DNA from: Ancylobacter lacus
Lineage (GTDB): Bacteria; Pseudomonadota; Alphaproteobacteria; Rhizobiales; Xanthobacteraceae
DNA: 64,000 bases
Reading direction: 5' to 3'
Assembly: GCF_018390635.1 (NCBI RefSeq)
Contig: NZ_JAHBGE010000007.1
Span: forward strand, 56,536-120,535
Shown one piece after another: positions 35,210 to 43,476 of this stretch (the first letter of the stretch is position 1; each line of letters opens with the position of its first letter). Made by a program: the position numbers and the translations under genes. The notes below the pieces were generated by a model. That model worked only from the letters and a program-made list of their open reading frames with translations. It did no database searches and had not been told where the DNA came from.

Positions 35210-37075
35210 ATGCGGTCGCTCTCTCACCCGCCCTCCACGGTCGCGCGCGCCGCGCTGGAAGCGGGGGAGCGCGTGCCCGCCGGTGCGCTCTCGCCCGAGG
35301 TGGCGCGGAGCTGGGAACGTTGCCTCGCCGGCGGGCTGGACCCCACGCGGCGGCCCGATGAGGCCGTCATTCCTTTCGCCGAGGTCCGCGTGCGGCGTGA
35401 GGAGCAGGCGCTGCTGCGTCGGCTGGCGCTGGCGCAGATGCAGCTTCTGCATCAACAGATAGCCGGCTCGAATTTCATGATCGCCTTCGCCGATGCCGGC
35501 GGTGTCCTGCTCGATACGCTGAGCGACCCGCATTTCGCCGAGAGCGAGGCGGGGCGCTCCATCGTGCCGGGCAGCGTGTGGCTGGAAGGTGGGCGCGGCA
35601 CCAATGCGCTCGGCCTCGCCCTCGTGGAGCGGGGCCCGGTCGCGGTCTATGGGCGGGAACACTTCTTCGCCTGCCACGGTCATCTCAGCTGCATGGCGGT
35701 GCCGGTCTTCGATCCGGAGGATCGGTTGGTCGGGCTGCTCGACGCGTCGAGCTCCAACGAGGCGCGCCAGCAACATACCCACGCGCTGGTGCGCATGGCG
35801 GCGGCGGCGGTCGAGAACGGGCTGATCGCCAATGGCCGGTCGGATGTGCTGCTGCTGGCCCTGCATCCGCGCGCGGAATATCTCGACACCCTGTCGGCCG
35901 GCCTGGTCGCGCTGTCGCCGGAGGGCGAGGTGGTCTCGATCAACCGCGCGGCGCGCGCGCTGCTCGCCGGGCTGGATGCCGGTGCCGGGCAGACCTTCGA
36001 CGCCCTGTTCGAGCCTGGCTTTGGCAGCGTTGTGGACGAATTGCGCGGCCATGGCATCGCCCGTGTCCGCGACCGCGCCGGCAGCATGCTCTACATCGCG
36101 TGCCGGCGCTTTGCCGCGCCGCCGGTCATGTCCAGCCCCGCGCCCGCGGTGCGCCGCCTGCCGGCCCCGACCGCGACACCTTCCGCCGATTTCGTCTGTG
36201 AGGACCCGCTGCTGTGGCGGCGGATGCGTGGCCTATCGGCGGCCGCCGGCGATCGCCTCGCCATCCATATCCATGGCGAGACCGGCACCGGCAAGGAACT
36301 GATGGCCCGCCACGTCCACGCGCTCAGTGGCCGTGGCGGCGAGTTCGTCGCCATCAATTGCGGCGGCGTGCCGGAATCGCTGTTCATCGCCGAGCTGTTC
36401 GGCCATGACCGGGGCGCCTTCACCAATGCACGCAGCGAAGGCGCGCCGGGTCTCCTCCGCCTGGCCGACGGGGGAACGCTGTTTCTCGACGAGGTCGGCG
36501 ACATTCCGCTCACCGCGCAAACGGCGCTGCTGCGGTTCCTCGACACCATGGAGGTGCGCCCGCTCGGCGGCGCGAAAACCGCGAAGCTCGATGTGCAGAT
36601 CGTGTCCGCCACCAATCGCGACCTCGCCGCCGCCGTCGCCGCGCGGCAGTTCCGCGCCGATCTGTATTACCGGCTGAACGGGCTCTCGATCGAGATCCCG
36701 CCCCTGCGCGAGCGCAGCGATTTCAGCGCCATCGTCCGTCATCTGCTGGCCCGGCATGCGCCGGGTGCCTCCATAAGCGACGTCGTTCTGGAGCGCCTGC
36801 GACGGCGGCCATGGCCGGGCAACATTCGCGAACTGCAGTCCTGGTTGCGGCGCGCCCTGATCGAGGCGGATGCCGGAGGCATCACCGAGCCGTCGTGCGA
36901 GGACGCCGCGTGCGAGGTGGCGCAGACCTGCGCGCAGTGTGCCGGCAGTCCACTGGACAGTTCCAGATGCCGTCGCATTCGGGAGACCTACGCGCAGAGC
37001 GGCGGCAACATCCAGGCGACGGCCCGCCGACTCGGGATATCCCGGACGACCGTCTACAAGCACATCGGCGACTGA
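35210..37075 (+). CDS. Second AcoR-type regulator with altered sigma-54 loop (GAFTNA)
   Basis: 621 aa from ATG 35210 with a good GGAGG. The frame is open far upstream, but that part overlaps the alcohol dehydrogenase and is a shadow. An AcoR N-terminal GAF region (GRGTNALGLALV, about 128-139) and a PAS-like segment (about 225-290) precede an AAA+ domain with Walker A GETGTGKE and GTLFLDEVGDIP. The sigma-54 contact loop reads GAFTNA (402-407) instead of GAFTGA. Before the C-terminal Fis-type HTH (RRLGISRTTVYKHI) lies a Cys-rich linker with five cysteines (SCEDAACEVAQTCAQCAG, then C). It is divergent from the alcohol dehydrogenase. It may be an activator with changed sigma-54 contact or a repressor/redox sensor. 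Confidence 0.88.
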   Translation: MRSLSHPPSTVARAALEAGERVPAGALSPEVARSWERCLAGGLDPTRRPDEAVIPFAEVRVRREEQALLRRLALAQMQLLHQQIAGSNFMIAFADAGGVLLDTLSDPHFAESEAGRSIVPGSVWLEGGRGTNALGLALVERGPVAVYGREHFFACHGHLSCMAVPVFDPEDRLVGLLDASSSNEARQQHTHALVRMAAAAVENGLIANGRSDVLLLALHPRAEYLDTLSAGLVALSPEGEVVSINRAARALLAGLDAGAGQTFDALFEPGFGSVVDELRGHGIARVRDRAGSMLYIACRRFAAPPVMSSPAPAVRRLPAPTATPSADFVCEDPLLWRRMRGLSAAAGDRLAIHIHGETGTGKELMARHVHALSGRGGEFVAINCGGVPESLFIAELFGHDRGAFTNARSEGAPGLLRLADGGTLFLDEVGDIPLTAQTALLRFLDTMEVRPLGGAKTAKLDVQIVSATNRDLAAAVAARQFRADLYYRLNGLSIEIPPLRERSDFSAIVRHLLARHAPGASISDVVLERLRRRPWPGNIRELQSWLRRALIEADAGGITEPSCEDAACEVAQTCAQCAGSPLDSSRCRRIRETYAQSGGNIQATARRLGISRTTVYKHIGD

Positions 37076-37377
37076 CACCCACCCCGGCTCCCACCCCGGC
37101 GGCCGCCCCGACGGCCGCCGCCGTCCCTGCGCCTGTGCGGCGGTGGCCACGACGTCTATCCGGTTTTCAGCTCGCTCAGGCGGTTGGCTTTGCCGTCTCC
37201 GGCGTACGGGGTACGGGGTACGGTATCGCGTGAGGCAAGCCGGTGCCGGACGGGCAGAATGCACATGATCGGCACGCGCCTCGGTGATTGGCGGGCGAGG
37301 CCCTGATCGTTCCAGTGTCGCTTGCCGGGATCTCCGCCCGTCATGGACAGGCCGCGCCACCCCCCGGTCGCCAAGGC
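37076..37377. other. Non-coding stretch between convergent regulator genes, with 7-bp tandem repeat
   Basis: About 300 bp between the AcoR-type gene and the Rrf2 gene, which converge here. It is very GC-rich, with Pro/Ala-like CCCCGG runs at its start and three tandem copies of GTACGGG/GTACGGT at 37204-37224. I see no gene or clear terminator. Confidence 0.5.
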
Positions 37378-37827
37378 TCAGATCTGATACATGAAATCAT
37401 TGTCGGGATGCTCGGCGAAGACGATCATGTCCTTGAGCGACATGCGGTCGAGAATGTCGGACATGGCGTCGCGCACCTTGGTCATGGTGATGCGGACCGA
37501 ACAGCCCTCGACATCGCGGCAGTCGGCGCAGGGCACATAGGCGCTCTTGCTGGCGCAGTTGATCGGCGCCAGCGGCCCGTCCAGCACGCGGATGATGTGG
37601 CCGACCCGGATCTCGCCGAGAGGCTTTGCCAGGGCATAGCCGCCACCGGGGCCCTTGCGGGTGCGCACCATGCCGGCATTGCGCAGTTCCAGCAGGATGG
37701 CATCGAGAAACTTCTTCGGAATGCCGTTGGCGACGGCGATATCCTGTCCCGCCGCGGTGGCGCCATCCGGCTGCCGCGCCAGGAACAGCATGGCCTTGAG
37801 GCCGTATTTCCCCTTGTTCGTCAGCAT
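37378..37827 (-). CDS. Rrf2-family transcriptional regulator with four-cysteine sensor
   Basis: 149 aa. Winged-HTH N-terminus (MLTNKGKYGLKAMLFLARQP, wing KGPGGGYALAKP). The Rrf2 cysteine loop is C91, C100, C103, C109 (CASKSAYVPCADC, then C). The set suggests an Fe-S cluster or a thiol/sulfur sensor. It is the distal gene of the metNIQ operon, 77 nt after metQ, so it likely reports sulfur or Fe-S status and may control the organosulfur genes to the right through the ATAGAC-type motifs (inference). Confidence 0.85.
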   Translation of the reverse strand: MLTNKGKYGLKAMLFLARQPDGATAAGQDIAVANGIPKKFLDAILLELRNAGMVRTRKGPGGGYALAKPLGEIRVGHIIRVLDGPLAPINCASKSAYVPCADCRDVEGCSVRITMTKVRDAMSDILDRMSLKDMIVFAEHPDNDFMYQI

Positions 37828-37850
37828 GTCCGTCCCCGCTCATGCACATG

Positions 37851-37882
37851 CGCCCCGGCGCGGCGTGAACGCGTCCGGGGCG
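37851..37882 (-). terminator. Hairpin between metQ and the Rrf2 gene
   Basis: CGCCCCGG-(16 nt)-CCGGGGCG, an 8-bp GC stem in the 77-nt gap. No U-run follows, so partial attenuation rather than full termination is likely. Confidence 0.45.
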
Positions 37883-37904
37883 TCGGCGAGTGGCCTTGCG
37901 TTCC

Positions 37905-38690
37905 TCACCAGGACGGCAGGACCGCACCCTTGAATGTGTCGAGAATGAAGGCCTTCACCTCCGGCGAGCGATACGACTCGACCAGCGTCTTCACCCACGG
38001 CTTGCCGGTGTCGCCCGCCCGCACCGCGATCAGGTTCACATAGGGACCCTTGGCCTCCTCCCTGAGGATGGGGTCCTTCACCGGATCGAGACCGGCCGAG
38101 ACCGCGTAGTTGGTGTTGATCGCCGCCACATCGACATCATCCAGCGCGCGAGGCGTCTGCGCGGCTTCCAGCTCGATGAATGTCAGCTTCTTCGGGTTGG
38201 CGACGATGTCGAGCGGGGTGGGCTTGAAGCCGACGCCGTCCTTCAGCTTGATGACGCCCTTGTCCTGCAGGAGCAGCAGCGAGCGCCCGCCATTGGTCGG
38301 GTCGTTCTGGATCGCGACGATCGCCCCATCCGGCACCTGATCCCAGGCCTTCCACTTCCTGGAATAGACGCCGAGCGGAAAGTTCACCGTCAGCGCCACC
38401 GGCTCGATCCTGTAGCCGCGATCCTTCTTCTGGTTGTCGAGATAGGGCTGGTTCTGGAACGAGTTCGCTTCGACCTCCCCGGCATCCAGCGCCTGGTTCG
38501 GCACGACATAGTCGGAGAACTCGATGATCTTGATGTCGAGCCCCCGCGCCGCGGCGATGGGCTTCACCGCCTCGAGGATCTGGGCGTGCGGCCCGGGGGT
38601 GACGGCGATGCGGATCGTCTCCGCCGAGGCAGCGCCCCCGAACAGGGCGGCCAGGGCGACGGCAACCGCAAACGACGAACGCAGCAACAT
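37905..38690 (-). CDS. metQ: MetQ/NlpA-type substrate-binding protein
   Basis: 261 aa. Sec signal peptide (cleavage after GAASA), then the NlpA fold with TIRIAVTPGPHAQILEAVKPIAA, IKIIEFSDYVVPNQAL and IVAIQNDPTNGGRSLLLLQ. Unlike E. coli MetQ it has no lipobox cysteine, so it is a soluble periplasmic binding protein. The set with MetI and MetN is a methionine-type importer; given the sulfur genes nearby it may take methionine, its sulfoxide/sulfone, or another organosulfur. Third gene of the unit. Confidence 0.88.
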   Translation of the reverse strand: MLLRSSFAVAVALAALFGGAASAETIRIAVTPGPHAQILEAVKPIAAARGLDIKIIEFSDYVVPNQALDAGEVEANSFQNQPYLDNQKKDRGYRIEPVALTVNFPLGVYSRKWKAWDQVPDGAIVAIQNDPTNGGRSLLLLQDKGVIKLKDGVGFKPTPLDIVANPKKLTFIELEAAQTPRALDDVDVAAINTNYAVSAGLDPVKDPILREEAKGPYVNLIAVRAGDTGKPWVKTLVESYRSPEVKAFILDTFKGAVLPSW

Positions 38691-38714
38691 GCTGTTTCTC
38701 CAATGGAATGTCTG

Positions 38715-39392
38715 TCAGAGCCGACGCACGCGGCGGTTGACGCGGCGGGCGAGCGTTTCGCCGAGGGACTGGACGGCCTGGACGAGGATGATGAGGACGA
38801 CGACGACCAGCAGCATCACCTCCGGCATGAAGCGCTGGTAGCCGTAGCGGATGCCGAGATCGCCCAGCCCGCCGCCCCCCACCGCGCCGACCATGGCGGA
38901 GTTGGAGAGCAGGCTGACAATGGCGAGGGTGACGCCCAGCACGAGACCCGGAAGCGCCTCGGGAATAAGGACTTTCCGCACGATCTGCAGCGGCGTCGCG
39001 CCCATCGCCAGCGAGGCCTCGACCAGCCCCTGGTCGACCTCGCGAATGGCCGCCTCGACGATGCGGGCGATGAAGGGCGTCGCCGCCAGCGCGAGCGGCA
39101 CGATGGCCGCCGTCGTGCCGATGGAGGTGCCGGCGATGAGTCTGGTGAGGGGGATGATGGCGACGACGAGGATGATGAACGGGGTGGAGCGGGTGGCGTT
39201 CACCACCACGCCGAGCACGCGGTTCACCGCCACCGCCTCGAACAGCTCGCCCTTGCCGCTGGTGGCGAGGAAGATGCCGAGCGGCAGCCCGGCGAGCGTG
39301 CCGATCAGCGCCGCCACCGCGACCATGTAGAGCGTCTCGAGCGTCGATCCGACGATCAGGTTGAGAATGGCGGGCGAGATCCAGTCAGACAT
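38715..39392 (-). CDS. metI: MetI-type ABC permease
   Basis: 225 aa, five to six transmembrane helices. The permease-ATPase coupling loop is present (EASLAMGATPLQIVRKVLIPEALPG), and the family-typical NATRSTPFIILVVAIIPLTR is near the middle. It overlaps metN by 8 nt and precedes metQ by 24 nt. Dimerises in the inner membrane to import the substrate captured by MetQ. Confidence 0.9.
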   Translation of the reverse strand: MSDWISPAILNLIVGSTLETLYMVAVAALIGTLAGLPLGIFLATSGKGELFEAVAVNRVLGVVVNATRSTPFIILVVAIIPLTRLIAGTSIGTTAAIVPLALAATPFIARIVEAAIREVDQGLVEASLAMGATPLQIVRKVLIPEALPGLVLGVTLAIVSLLSNSAMVGAVGGGGLGDLGIRYGYQRFMPEVMLLVVVVLIILVQAVQSLGETLARRVNRRVRRL

Positions 39393-40569
39393 GGCCGATC
39401 ACCTCCGTGGTCGCGCCGGCCGCCTCCAGCCGGGCGCGCAGCGGCCCCCCGGCCCAGGCGCCGGCGGGAACGCCGACATAGAGCAGCGCGAAAGGCAGCG
39501 CGCCGATGCTGTCGATCTGGCCGCCGAGCAGGCAGATGTCGATGCCCAGCTCGCGCGCCAGCCGGGTCACCAGCGGCTGGCCCGCCGCCGCGCCGGTGAG
39601 GGTGAGCCGCAGCACGGTCTGCGCGGCGCCCGCGGGGTCCGCGCGCAGCCGCCCCGCCAGCGCGGGCGGAACCTCCCGCCCGGGCAGGCTGCCGATGAAG
39701 GCGCGGGCGGTGGTCGTGCGGGGATGGGCGAACACCTCGCAGACCAGCCCCTCCTCGATGATCCGGCCCGCCTCGATCACGCCCACGCGGTGGCAGATCT
39801 CCTTGATGACCGTCATCTCGTGGGTGATCAGCACGATGGTGACGCCGAGCCGGGCATTCACCTCGGCCAGCAGGCGCAGGATGGAGCGGGTGGTCTCGGG
39901 GTCGAGCGCGCTGGTCGCCTCGTCGGACAGCAGCACCCGCGGGTCGGTCGCCAGCGCCCGGGCGATGCCCACGCGCTGCTTCTGCCCGCCGGAGAGCTCG
40001 ATGGGATAGCGGTCCTTCTTGTCGGCGAGCCCGACGAGATCGAGCAGCCCCAGCACCTTCTCGCCGATCGCCTTCCGCGACAGGCCCGCCAGCTCCAGCG
40101 GCAGCGCCACATTGTCGAAGGCGCTGCGCGAGGAGAGCAGGTTGAAGTGCTGGAAGATCATGCCGATGCGCCGGCGCTGGTCGCGCAGCGCCGCATCCCC
40201 CAGGCGGTTGATCGCGACGCCGTCGACCACGACATCGCCGCCGGTGGGACGCTCCAGCCCGTTGATGGTGCGGATCAGCGTCGACTTGCCCGCGCCCGAG
40301 CGGCCGATCACCCCGTAGATCTCGCCCTGCGGGATGGCGATGGAGATGCTGTCCAGCGCCGCGACCGGCGCATCGCCGCCCCGCGCGGGAAAGACCCTGG
40401 AGACATCGCGCAGCACGATGGAGGCCCCGCCGCCACCGGAGGGGGCGCCCGGCGTGCCGGGCCTCTCCGCCGCCGCCGCTCCCGGCTGAAGCGCCGGAGG
40501 CGGGGCGGCGGCCGCCTCGGGGAAGAGCGGCGCATCCAGGGCCGCGGCGATGGTGTCGTGCAGCATCAT
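39385..40569 (-). CDS. metN: MetN-type ABC ATPase with NIL domain
   Basis: 394 aa. A Pro/Ala-rich N-terminal extension of about 48 residues is not usual for MetN. The ABC domain has Walker A GRSGAGKST, Q-loop FQHFNLLSS, signature LSGGQKQR and Walker B VLLSDEATSALDPETT. A C-terminal NIL domain (about 320-394) binds methionine for feedback inhibition in characterised homologs. First structural gene after the riboswitch and leader; the small ORF precedes it by 32 nt. Confidence 0.92.
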   Translation of the reverse strand: MMLHDTIAAALDAPLFPEAAAAPPPALQPGAAAAERPGTPGAPSGGGGASIVLRDVSRVFPARGGDAPVAALDSISIAIPQGEIYGVIGRSGAGKSTLIRTINGLERPTGGDVVVDGVAINRLGDAALRDQRRRIGMIFQHFNLLSSRSAFDNVALPLELAGLSRKAIGEKVLGLLDLVGLADKKDRYPIELSGGQKQRVGIARALATDPRVLLSDEATSALDPETTRSILRLLAEVNARLGVTIVLITHEMTVIKEICHRVGVIEAGRIIEEGLVCEVFAHPRTTTARAFIGSLPGREVPPALAGRLRADPAGAAQTVLRLTLTGAAAGQPLVTRLARELGIDICLLGGQIDSIGALPFALLYVGVPAGAWAGGPLRARLEAAGATTEVIGHV

Positions 40570-40601
40570 TCTCTGAGCATCAATCCTGGTCGCCCGCGGC
40601 C

Positions 40602-40814
40602 TCAGGCGGCGCAGCGCAGCACCGGCGCGCCGCGATGGGCCGCCAGGCGCCGGCGCTCGCGGTCGAGCCTGGCGCGGACGGCACCGGCCGTCAGACCGTC
40701 GCGGCGCAGGATCAGCGCGACGATGGGATCGGCGAGGATCTCGTCCAAGGTGGGTTCATCGGCAGACGGAAGCGCCGCGGCGCCCGCATCGAAAACGGAG
40801 CTCATCTCATTCAT
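40602..40814 (-). CDS. Small protein, 70 aa, between leader and metN
   Basis: MNEMSSVFDAGAAALPSADE, then TLDEILADPIVALILRRDGL and an Arg-rich helix (ARLDRERRRLAAHRG). Looks like a small conserved protein with an acidic start and a basic helix. A start at the second Met (40805) is possible. It is the first larger ORF after the riboswitch and leader peptide, cotranscribed with metNIQ. Function unknown; translation coupled to the leader is plausible. Confidence 0.6.
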   Translation of the reverse strand: MNEMSSVFDAGAAALPSADEPTLDEILADPIVALILRRDGLTAGAVRARLDRERRRLAAHRGAPVLRCAA

Positions 40815-40879
40815 CCCCGGGGCCGGCCGCGGCGGGACGCCGTCCGCCGGACACTGTCCTGAAAACGCGAAGGGGTGGG

Positions 40880-40915
40880 TCAGGGCCGTACGAGACGTCG
40901 ACAACACATGGTCAT
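40880..40915 (-). CDS. Eleven-residue Cys-Cys leader peptide upstream of met operon
   Basis: A complete ORF, MTMCCRRLVRP-stop, with a decent Shine-Dalgarno (GAGGAGctgagcc). It sits between the SAM-II-like element and the first met-operon gene. Two adjacent Cys codons followed by Arg codons suit ribosome-mediated attenuation sensitive to charged tRNA-Cys or tRNA-Arg. Downstream, CGGCGG/CCGCCG (within 40828-40850) and GGACA/TGTCC can form alternative hairpins. Much too short for ordinary gene finding. Confidence 0.6.
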   Translation of the reverse strand: MTMCCRRLVRP

Positions 40916-40959
40916 GGCTCAGCTCCTCAAGCGCGTTGCCCGACCACGACGTCGCTCCG

Positions 40960-41016
40960 TGGCGCTTTAGCATTGGTGACGCGGCGCAAGCTGCCGGGTG
41001 TCAAATCCCGCGGCGG
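40960..41016 (-). ncRNA. SAM-II-like riboswitch
   Basis: The minus strand shows, in order, stem strand CGCGG, GATTTGA, a loop, CTTGC, the pairing strand CCGCG, then TCACCAAT and GCTAAAG. This matches the SAM-II aptamer layout (5' P1 - GAUUU - UUGC - 3' P1 - A/U-rich linker - GCUAAA) from alphaproteobacterial met genes. It lies about 45 nt before the leader peptide. In known cases SAM binding closes a pseudoknot and blocks the ribosome site. Pseudoknot pairing was not modelled; the related SAM-V class is an alternative. Confidence 0.72.
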
Positions 41017-41073
41017 GCGGCAAGGGCACCCGCGCGAACGTTCTAGCCGGGCACGCACCAATTGTAAAGCAAA

Positions 41074-41204
41074 TTAATAGACTAATGCGCCAGTGCGCCC
41101 ATGCCCACGGCGCACGGCGCCTGCGCCTGCGCCTGCACATTCCATGCGCACGACGCCTGCGAAATATGCATATCTAGTATTCTATTTCTTTAATAGACTA
41201 ATGC
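41074..41204. repeat. Two copies of a 15-bp direct repeat between divergent met units
   Basis: TTAATAGACTAATGC occurs perfectly at 41074-41088 and 41190-41204, in the A/T-richer divergent promoter region between metN (left) and the orphan metQ (right). The core ATAGACTAA resembles motifs at 43366, 55976 and 63928, so this may be an operator for a sulfur regulator acting on both promoters. Confidence 0.65.
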
Positions 41205-41264
41205 CCGCGCCATGGCTCTCCTGCTCCCCCGGCGCGCTGCGCCCCACCCTTCGAGGAGTACCCT

Positions 41265-42065
41265 ATGACTCTGTCCAACCGCCTGCTGGGCGCTGCCCTC
41301 GGTGCTGCGCTCGCCGCCATCGGCCTTTTGCCGGCTCACGCCGCCGACACGATCAAGCTCGGCGTGATCGGCGGCGATGAAGAGGAAATCGCCGAGGTCG
41401 CCAGCAAGGTCGCCGCAAAGGATGGCCTCGTCATCCAGATCGTCGCCTTCTCCGACTATACCCTGCCGAACGAGGCGCTCTCGCGCGGCGATCTCGACGC
41501 CAACGCCTTCCAGCACAAGCCCTATCTCGATTCCCAGATCGCCGCCCGCGGCTACAGGATCGTCCCCGCCGGCTTCACCATCGTCGAGCCGATCGGCTTC
41601 TATTCGCTGAAGCTGAAGAACTTCAAGGACCTGCCGGAAGGCGCCCTGATCGGCATCCCCAACGATCCCTCCAATGGCGGGCGGGCGCTCAACCTGCTGG
41701 CGGCGAACGGGCTGATCACGCTGGCGCCCGGCAAGGGCCTGCTGCCCACCGTGCTCGACGTCACCGGCAACCCGAAGAAGGTGGTGTTCCGCGAGCTCGA
41801 CGCCGCGCTGCTGCCCAAGCAGCTCCCCGATCTCGACGGCGCGGTGATCAACACCAACTACGCCCTCGGCGCCAAGCTCGACCCGCGCAAGGACGCCCTG
41901 GTGCAGGAAAGCCGCACCAACAATCCCTATGGCAACTTCATCGCCGTGCGCGCCGGAGACGAGAACAAGCCCGTCATCGTCAAGCTGGTGAAGGCCTATC
42001 AGTCGCCCGAGGTGAAGGACTTCCTCGAAACCCGATTCAAGGGCGCCGTGCTGCCCGCCTGGTGA
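41265..42065 (+). CDS. Orphan MetQ/NlpA-type binding protein
   Basis: 266 aa. Signal peptide MTLSNRLLGAALGAALAAIGLLPAHA without lipobox, then TIKLGVIGGDEEEIAEVASKVAA, VAFSDYTLPNEAL and IGIPNDPSNGGRALNLLAANG. Preceded by GAGGAG 9 nt before the ATG. No permease or ATPase follows; it is divergent from metNIQ and probably feeds that transporter with an alternative substrate. An acidic GGDEEE replaces the usual PHAEI stretch, hinting at changed specificity. Confidence 0.85.
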   Translation: MTLSNRLLGAALGAALAAIGLLPAHAADTIKLGVIGGDEEEIAEVASKVAAKDGLVIQIVAFSDYTLPNEALSRGDLDANAFQHKPYLDSQIAARGYRIVPAGFTIVEPIGFYSLKLKNFKDLPEGALIGIPNDPSNGGRALNLLAANGLITLAPGKGLLPTVLDVTGNPKKVVFRELDAALLPKQLPDLDGAVINTNYALGAKLDPRKDALVQESRTNNPYGNFIAVRAGDENKPVIVKLVKAYQSPEVKDFLETRFKGAVLPAW

Positions 42066-42183
42066 GGCCGGATGAGCGCCCGGGGATGGAGTCGTCACCA
42101 TCACCGCGGAATCAGGGCCGAGCGGGCATCCCCCGCCCGGCCTTTCGTCATGCTGAGCAGCACGAACACCATGCGAGACCGGA

Positions 42184-42969
42184 ATGCAGCCACTGGACCG
42201 TGCCGCCACCGACCATTTCCGCGGGGTGCGCTTCGTCCTCACCGACATGGACGAAACCCTGACCTTCAACGGCCGCCTCGGTGCGGCGACCTATGACGCA
42301 CTGGAACGGCTGCAACAGGCGGGCGTCACCGTCATCCCGGTAACCGCGGCGCCGGCCGGCTGGTGCGACCAGATGGCCCGCATGTGGCCGGTCGACGGGG
42401 TGATCGGCGAGAATGGCGGGCTGCATTTCCGGCGCGACGCCACAGGCCATGGCCTGGTGCGCGACTTCTGGCATGGCACCGACAGCCGCGCGGCGGTCAC
42501 CGCCCAGCTCGTGCGGATTGGAGACGAGGTGCAGGCGCGGCTGCGCTTCGCCCGATTTGCCGAGGACCAGCCCTTCCGGCTGACCAGCCTTGCCTTTGCA
42601 CAGCCGGACAGCGAAGAGCAACGCGCCGCGCTCGTCGCTGGCCTGAGGAAGGCCGGCGCCACCACCACGGTCAATAATCTGTGGGTGCTCGGCTGGATCG
42701 GCGCCTATGACAAGCTCGCCATGGCGCGCCGCGTGCTCGCGCAGACCCATGGGCTCGATATCGCCGCCAGCAATGAGGCGGTGCTGTATGTCGGCGATTC
42801 CACCAATGACGCGCCGATGTTCAGCTTCTTCCGCCAGAGCGTCGGGGTCAGCACGGTGACCCGATATCTCCACGAGATTCCGACGCCTCCCGCCTGGATC
42901 ACCGAAGGGCCCGGCGGCAGCGGCTTCGTCGAGGCGGCGGACGCGGTGATCCGCGCCCGCGGCGGCTGA
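42184..42969 (+). CDS. HAD-superfamily (Cof-like) phosphatase
   Basis: 261 aa. The nucleophile motif is TDMDETLT near residue 20, the cap region is of type IIB, and the late motif GDSTNDAPMFSFF (near 202) is the canonical GDxxND. Soluble. It follows the orphan metQ by 118 bp and could be cotranscribed. Substrate unknown; sugar-phosphate or nucleotide phosphatase activity is typical of the family. Confidence 0.82.
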   Translation: MQPLDRAATDHFRGVRFVLTDMDETLTFNGRLGAATYDALERLQQAGVTVIPVTAAPAGWCDQMARMWPVDGVIGENGGLHFRRDATGHGLVRDFWHGTDSRAAVTAQLVRIGDEVQARLRFARFAEDQPFRLTSLAFAQPDSEEQRAALVAGLRKAGATTTVNNLWVLGWIGAYDKLAMARRVLAQTHGLDIAASNEAVLYVGDSTNDAPMFSFFRQSVGVSTVTRYLHEIPTPPAWITEGPGGSGFVEAADAVIRARGG

Positions 42970-43476
42970 CCACCGGTCAAAGCGAGCGGCCTCACCGCGC
43001 TGAAAGGATCGCAGGCCACCTCTCCCGATCAACACCGAGTATGGCAACACGGTCGGCGTGCCGGCCGTCAACCTCGCCGGCACGGTGTAGGCGGGCCAGT
43101 GGCCGCGTCAGCCGAAGACGGGCGCCTCGCACCACCCTCCGCCTTTCCGGAGCCGGGCTCCCACCCCGCGCCCTTTCCATGCCGGACGCACTCATCGTCG
43201 GCCCGCCGGATTCCGGCATGCCTCTGCCGTCGCGGGCATACCTTCCGTGCGTGTCGCCAGCTTTCTCGCCTCCTCGCCGGGCTGCCGCTACGCCGCCGAA
43301 TGGTTGCGGCGAGACCTGCTGCCATGTCCGCCCAACAGCCCCAAACCTCAATATATATTATATCGATAGACAATTAGAATAATTTCCCTAGGATAGCTCG
43401 AACAGGTCGGCCACAGTCGCCGTTCCCAGGCTCCGGCTGCCGAGCCCCGTTTGTTTCCGCTGACCAGGATCTCACG
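42970..43476. other. Intergenic region upstream of the monooxygenase/ABC operon
   Basis: About 500 bp. A short frame ending at 43090 (INTEYGNTVGVPAVNLAGTV-stop) looks like the tail of a lost protein, but I could not name it. 43100-43340 is GC-rich without a gene. 43350-43390 is strongly A/T-rich and carries the motif listed at 43364. The promoter for the rightward operon is most likely there. Confidence 0.5.
43364..43378 (+). promoter_or_regulatory. ATAGAC-type motif upstream of the monooxygenase gene at 43477
   Basis: CGATAGACAATTAG within an A/T-rich block (atatatattatat...). It shares the ATAGA(C/T)(A/T)A(A/T) core with the repeats at 41074/41190 and the sites at 55974 and 63926. Candidate operator or promoter element about 100 bp before the first gene. 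Confidence 0.5.

Noticed and set aside
37204..37224. GTACGGG repeats as a possible CRISPR or operator array
   Set aside because: Only three 7-bp units without spacers; simple slippage repeat.
40815..40973. N-terminal extension of the 70-aa protein through the leader region
   Set aside because: This frame crosses the riboswitch and leader peptide and has no protein-like character; the minus-strand leader ORF is in a different frame with its own ribosome site.
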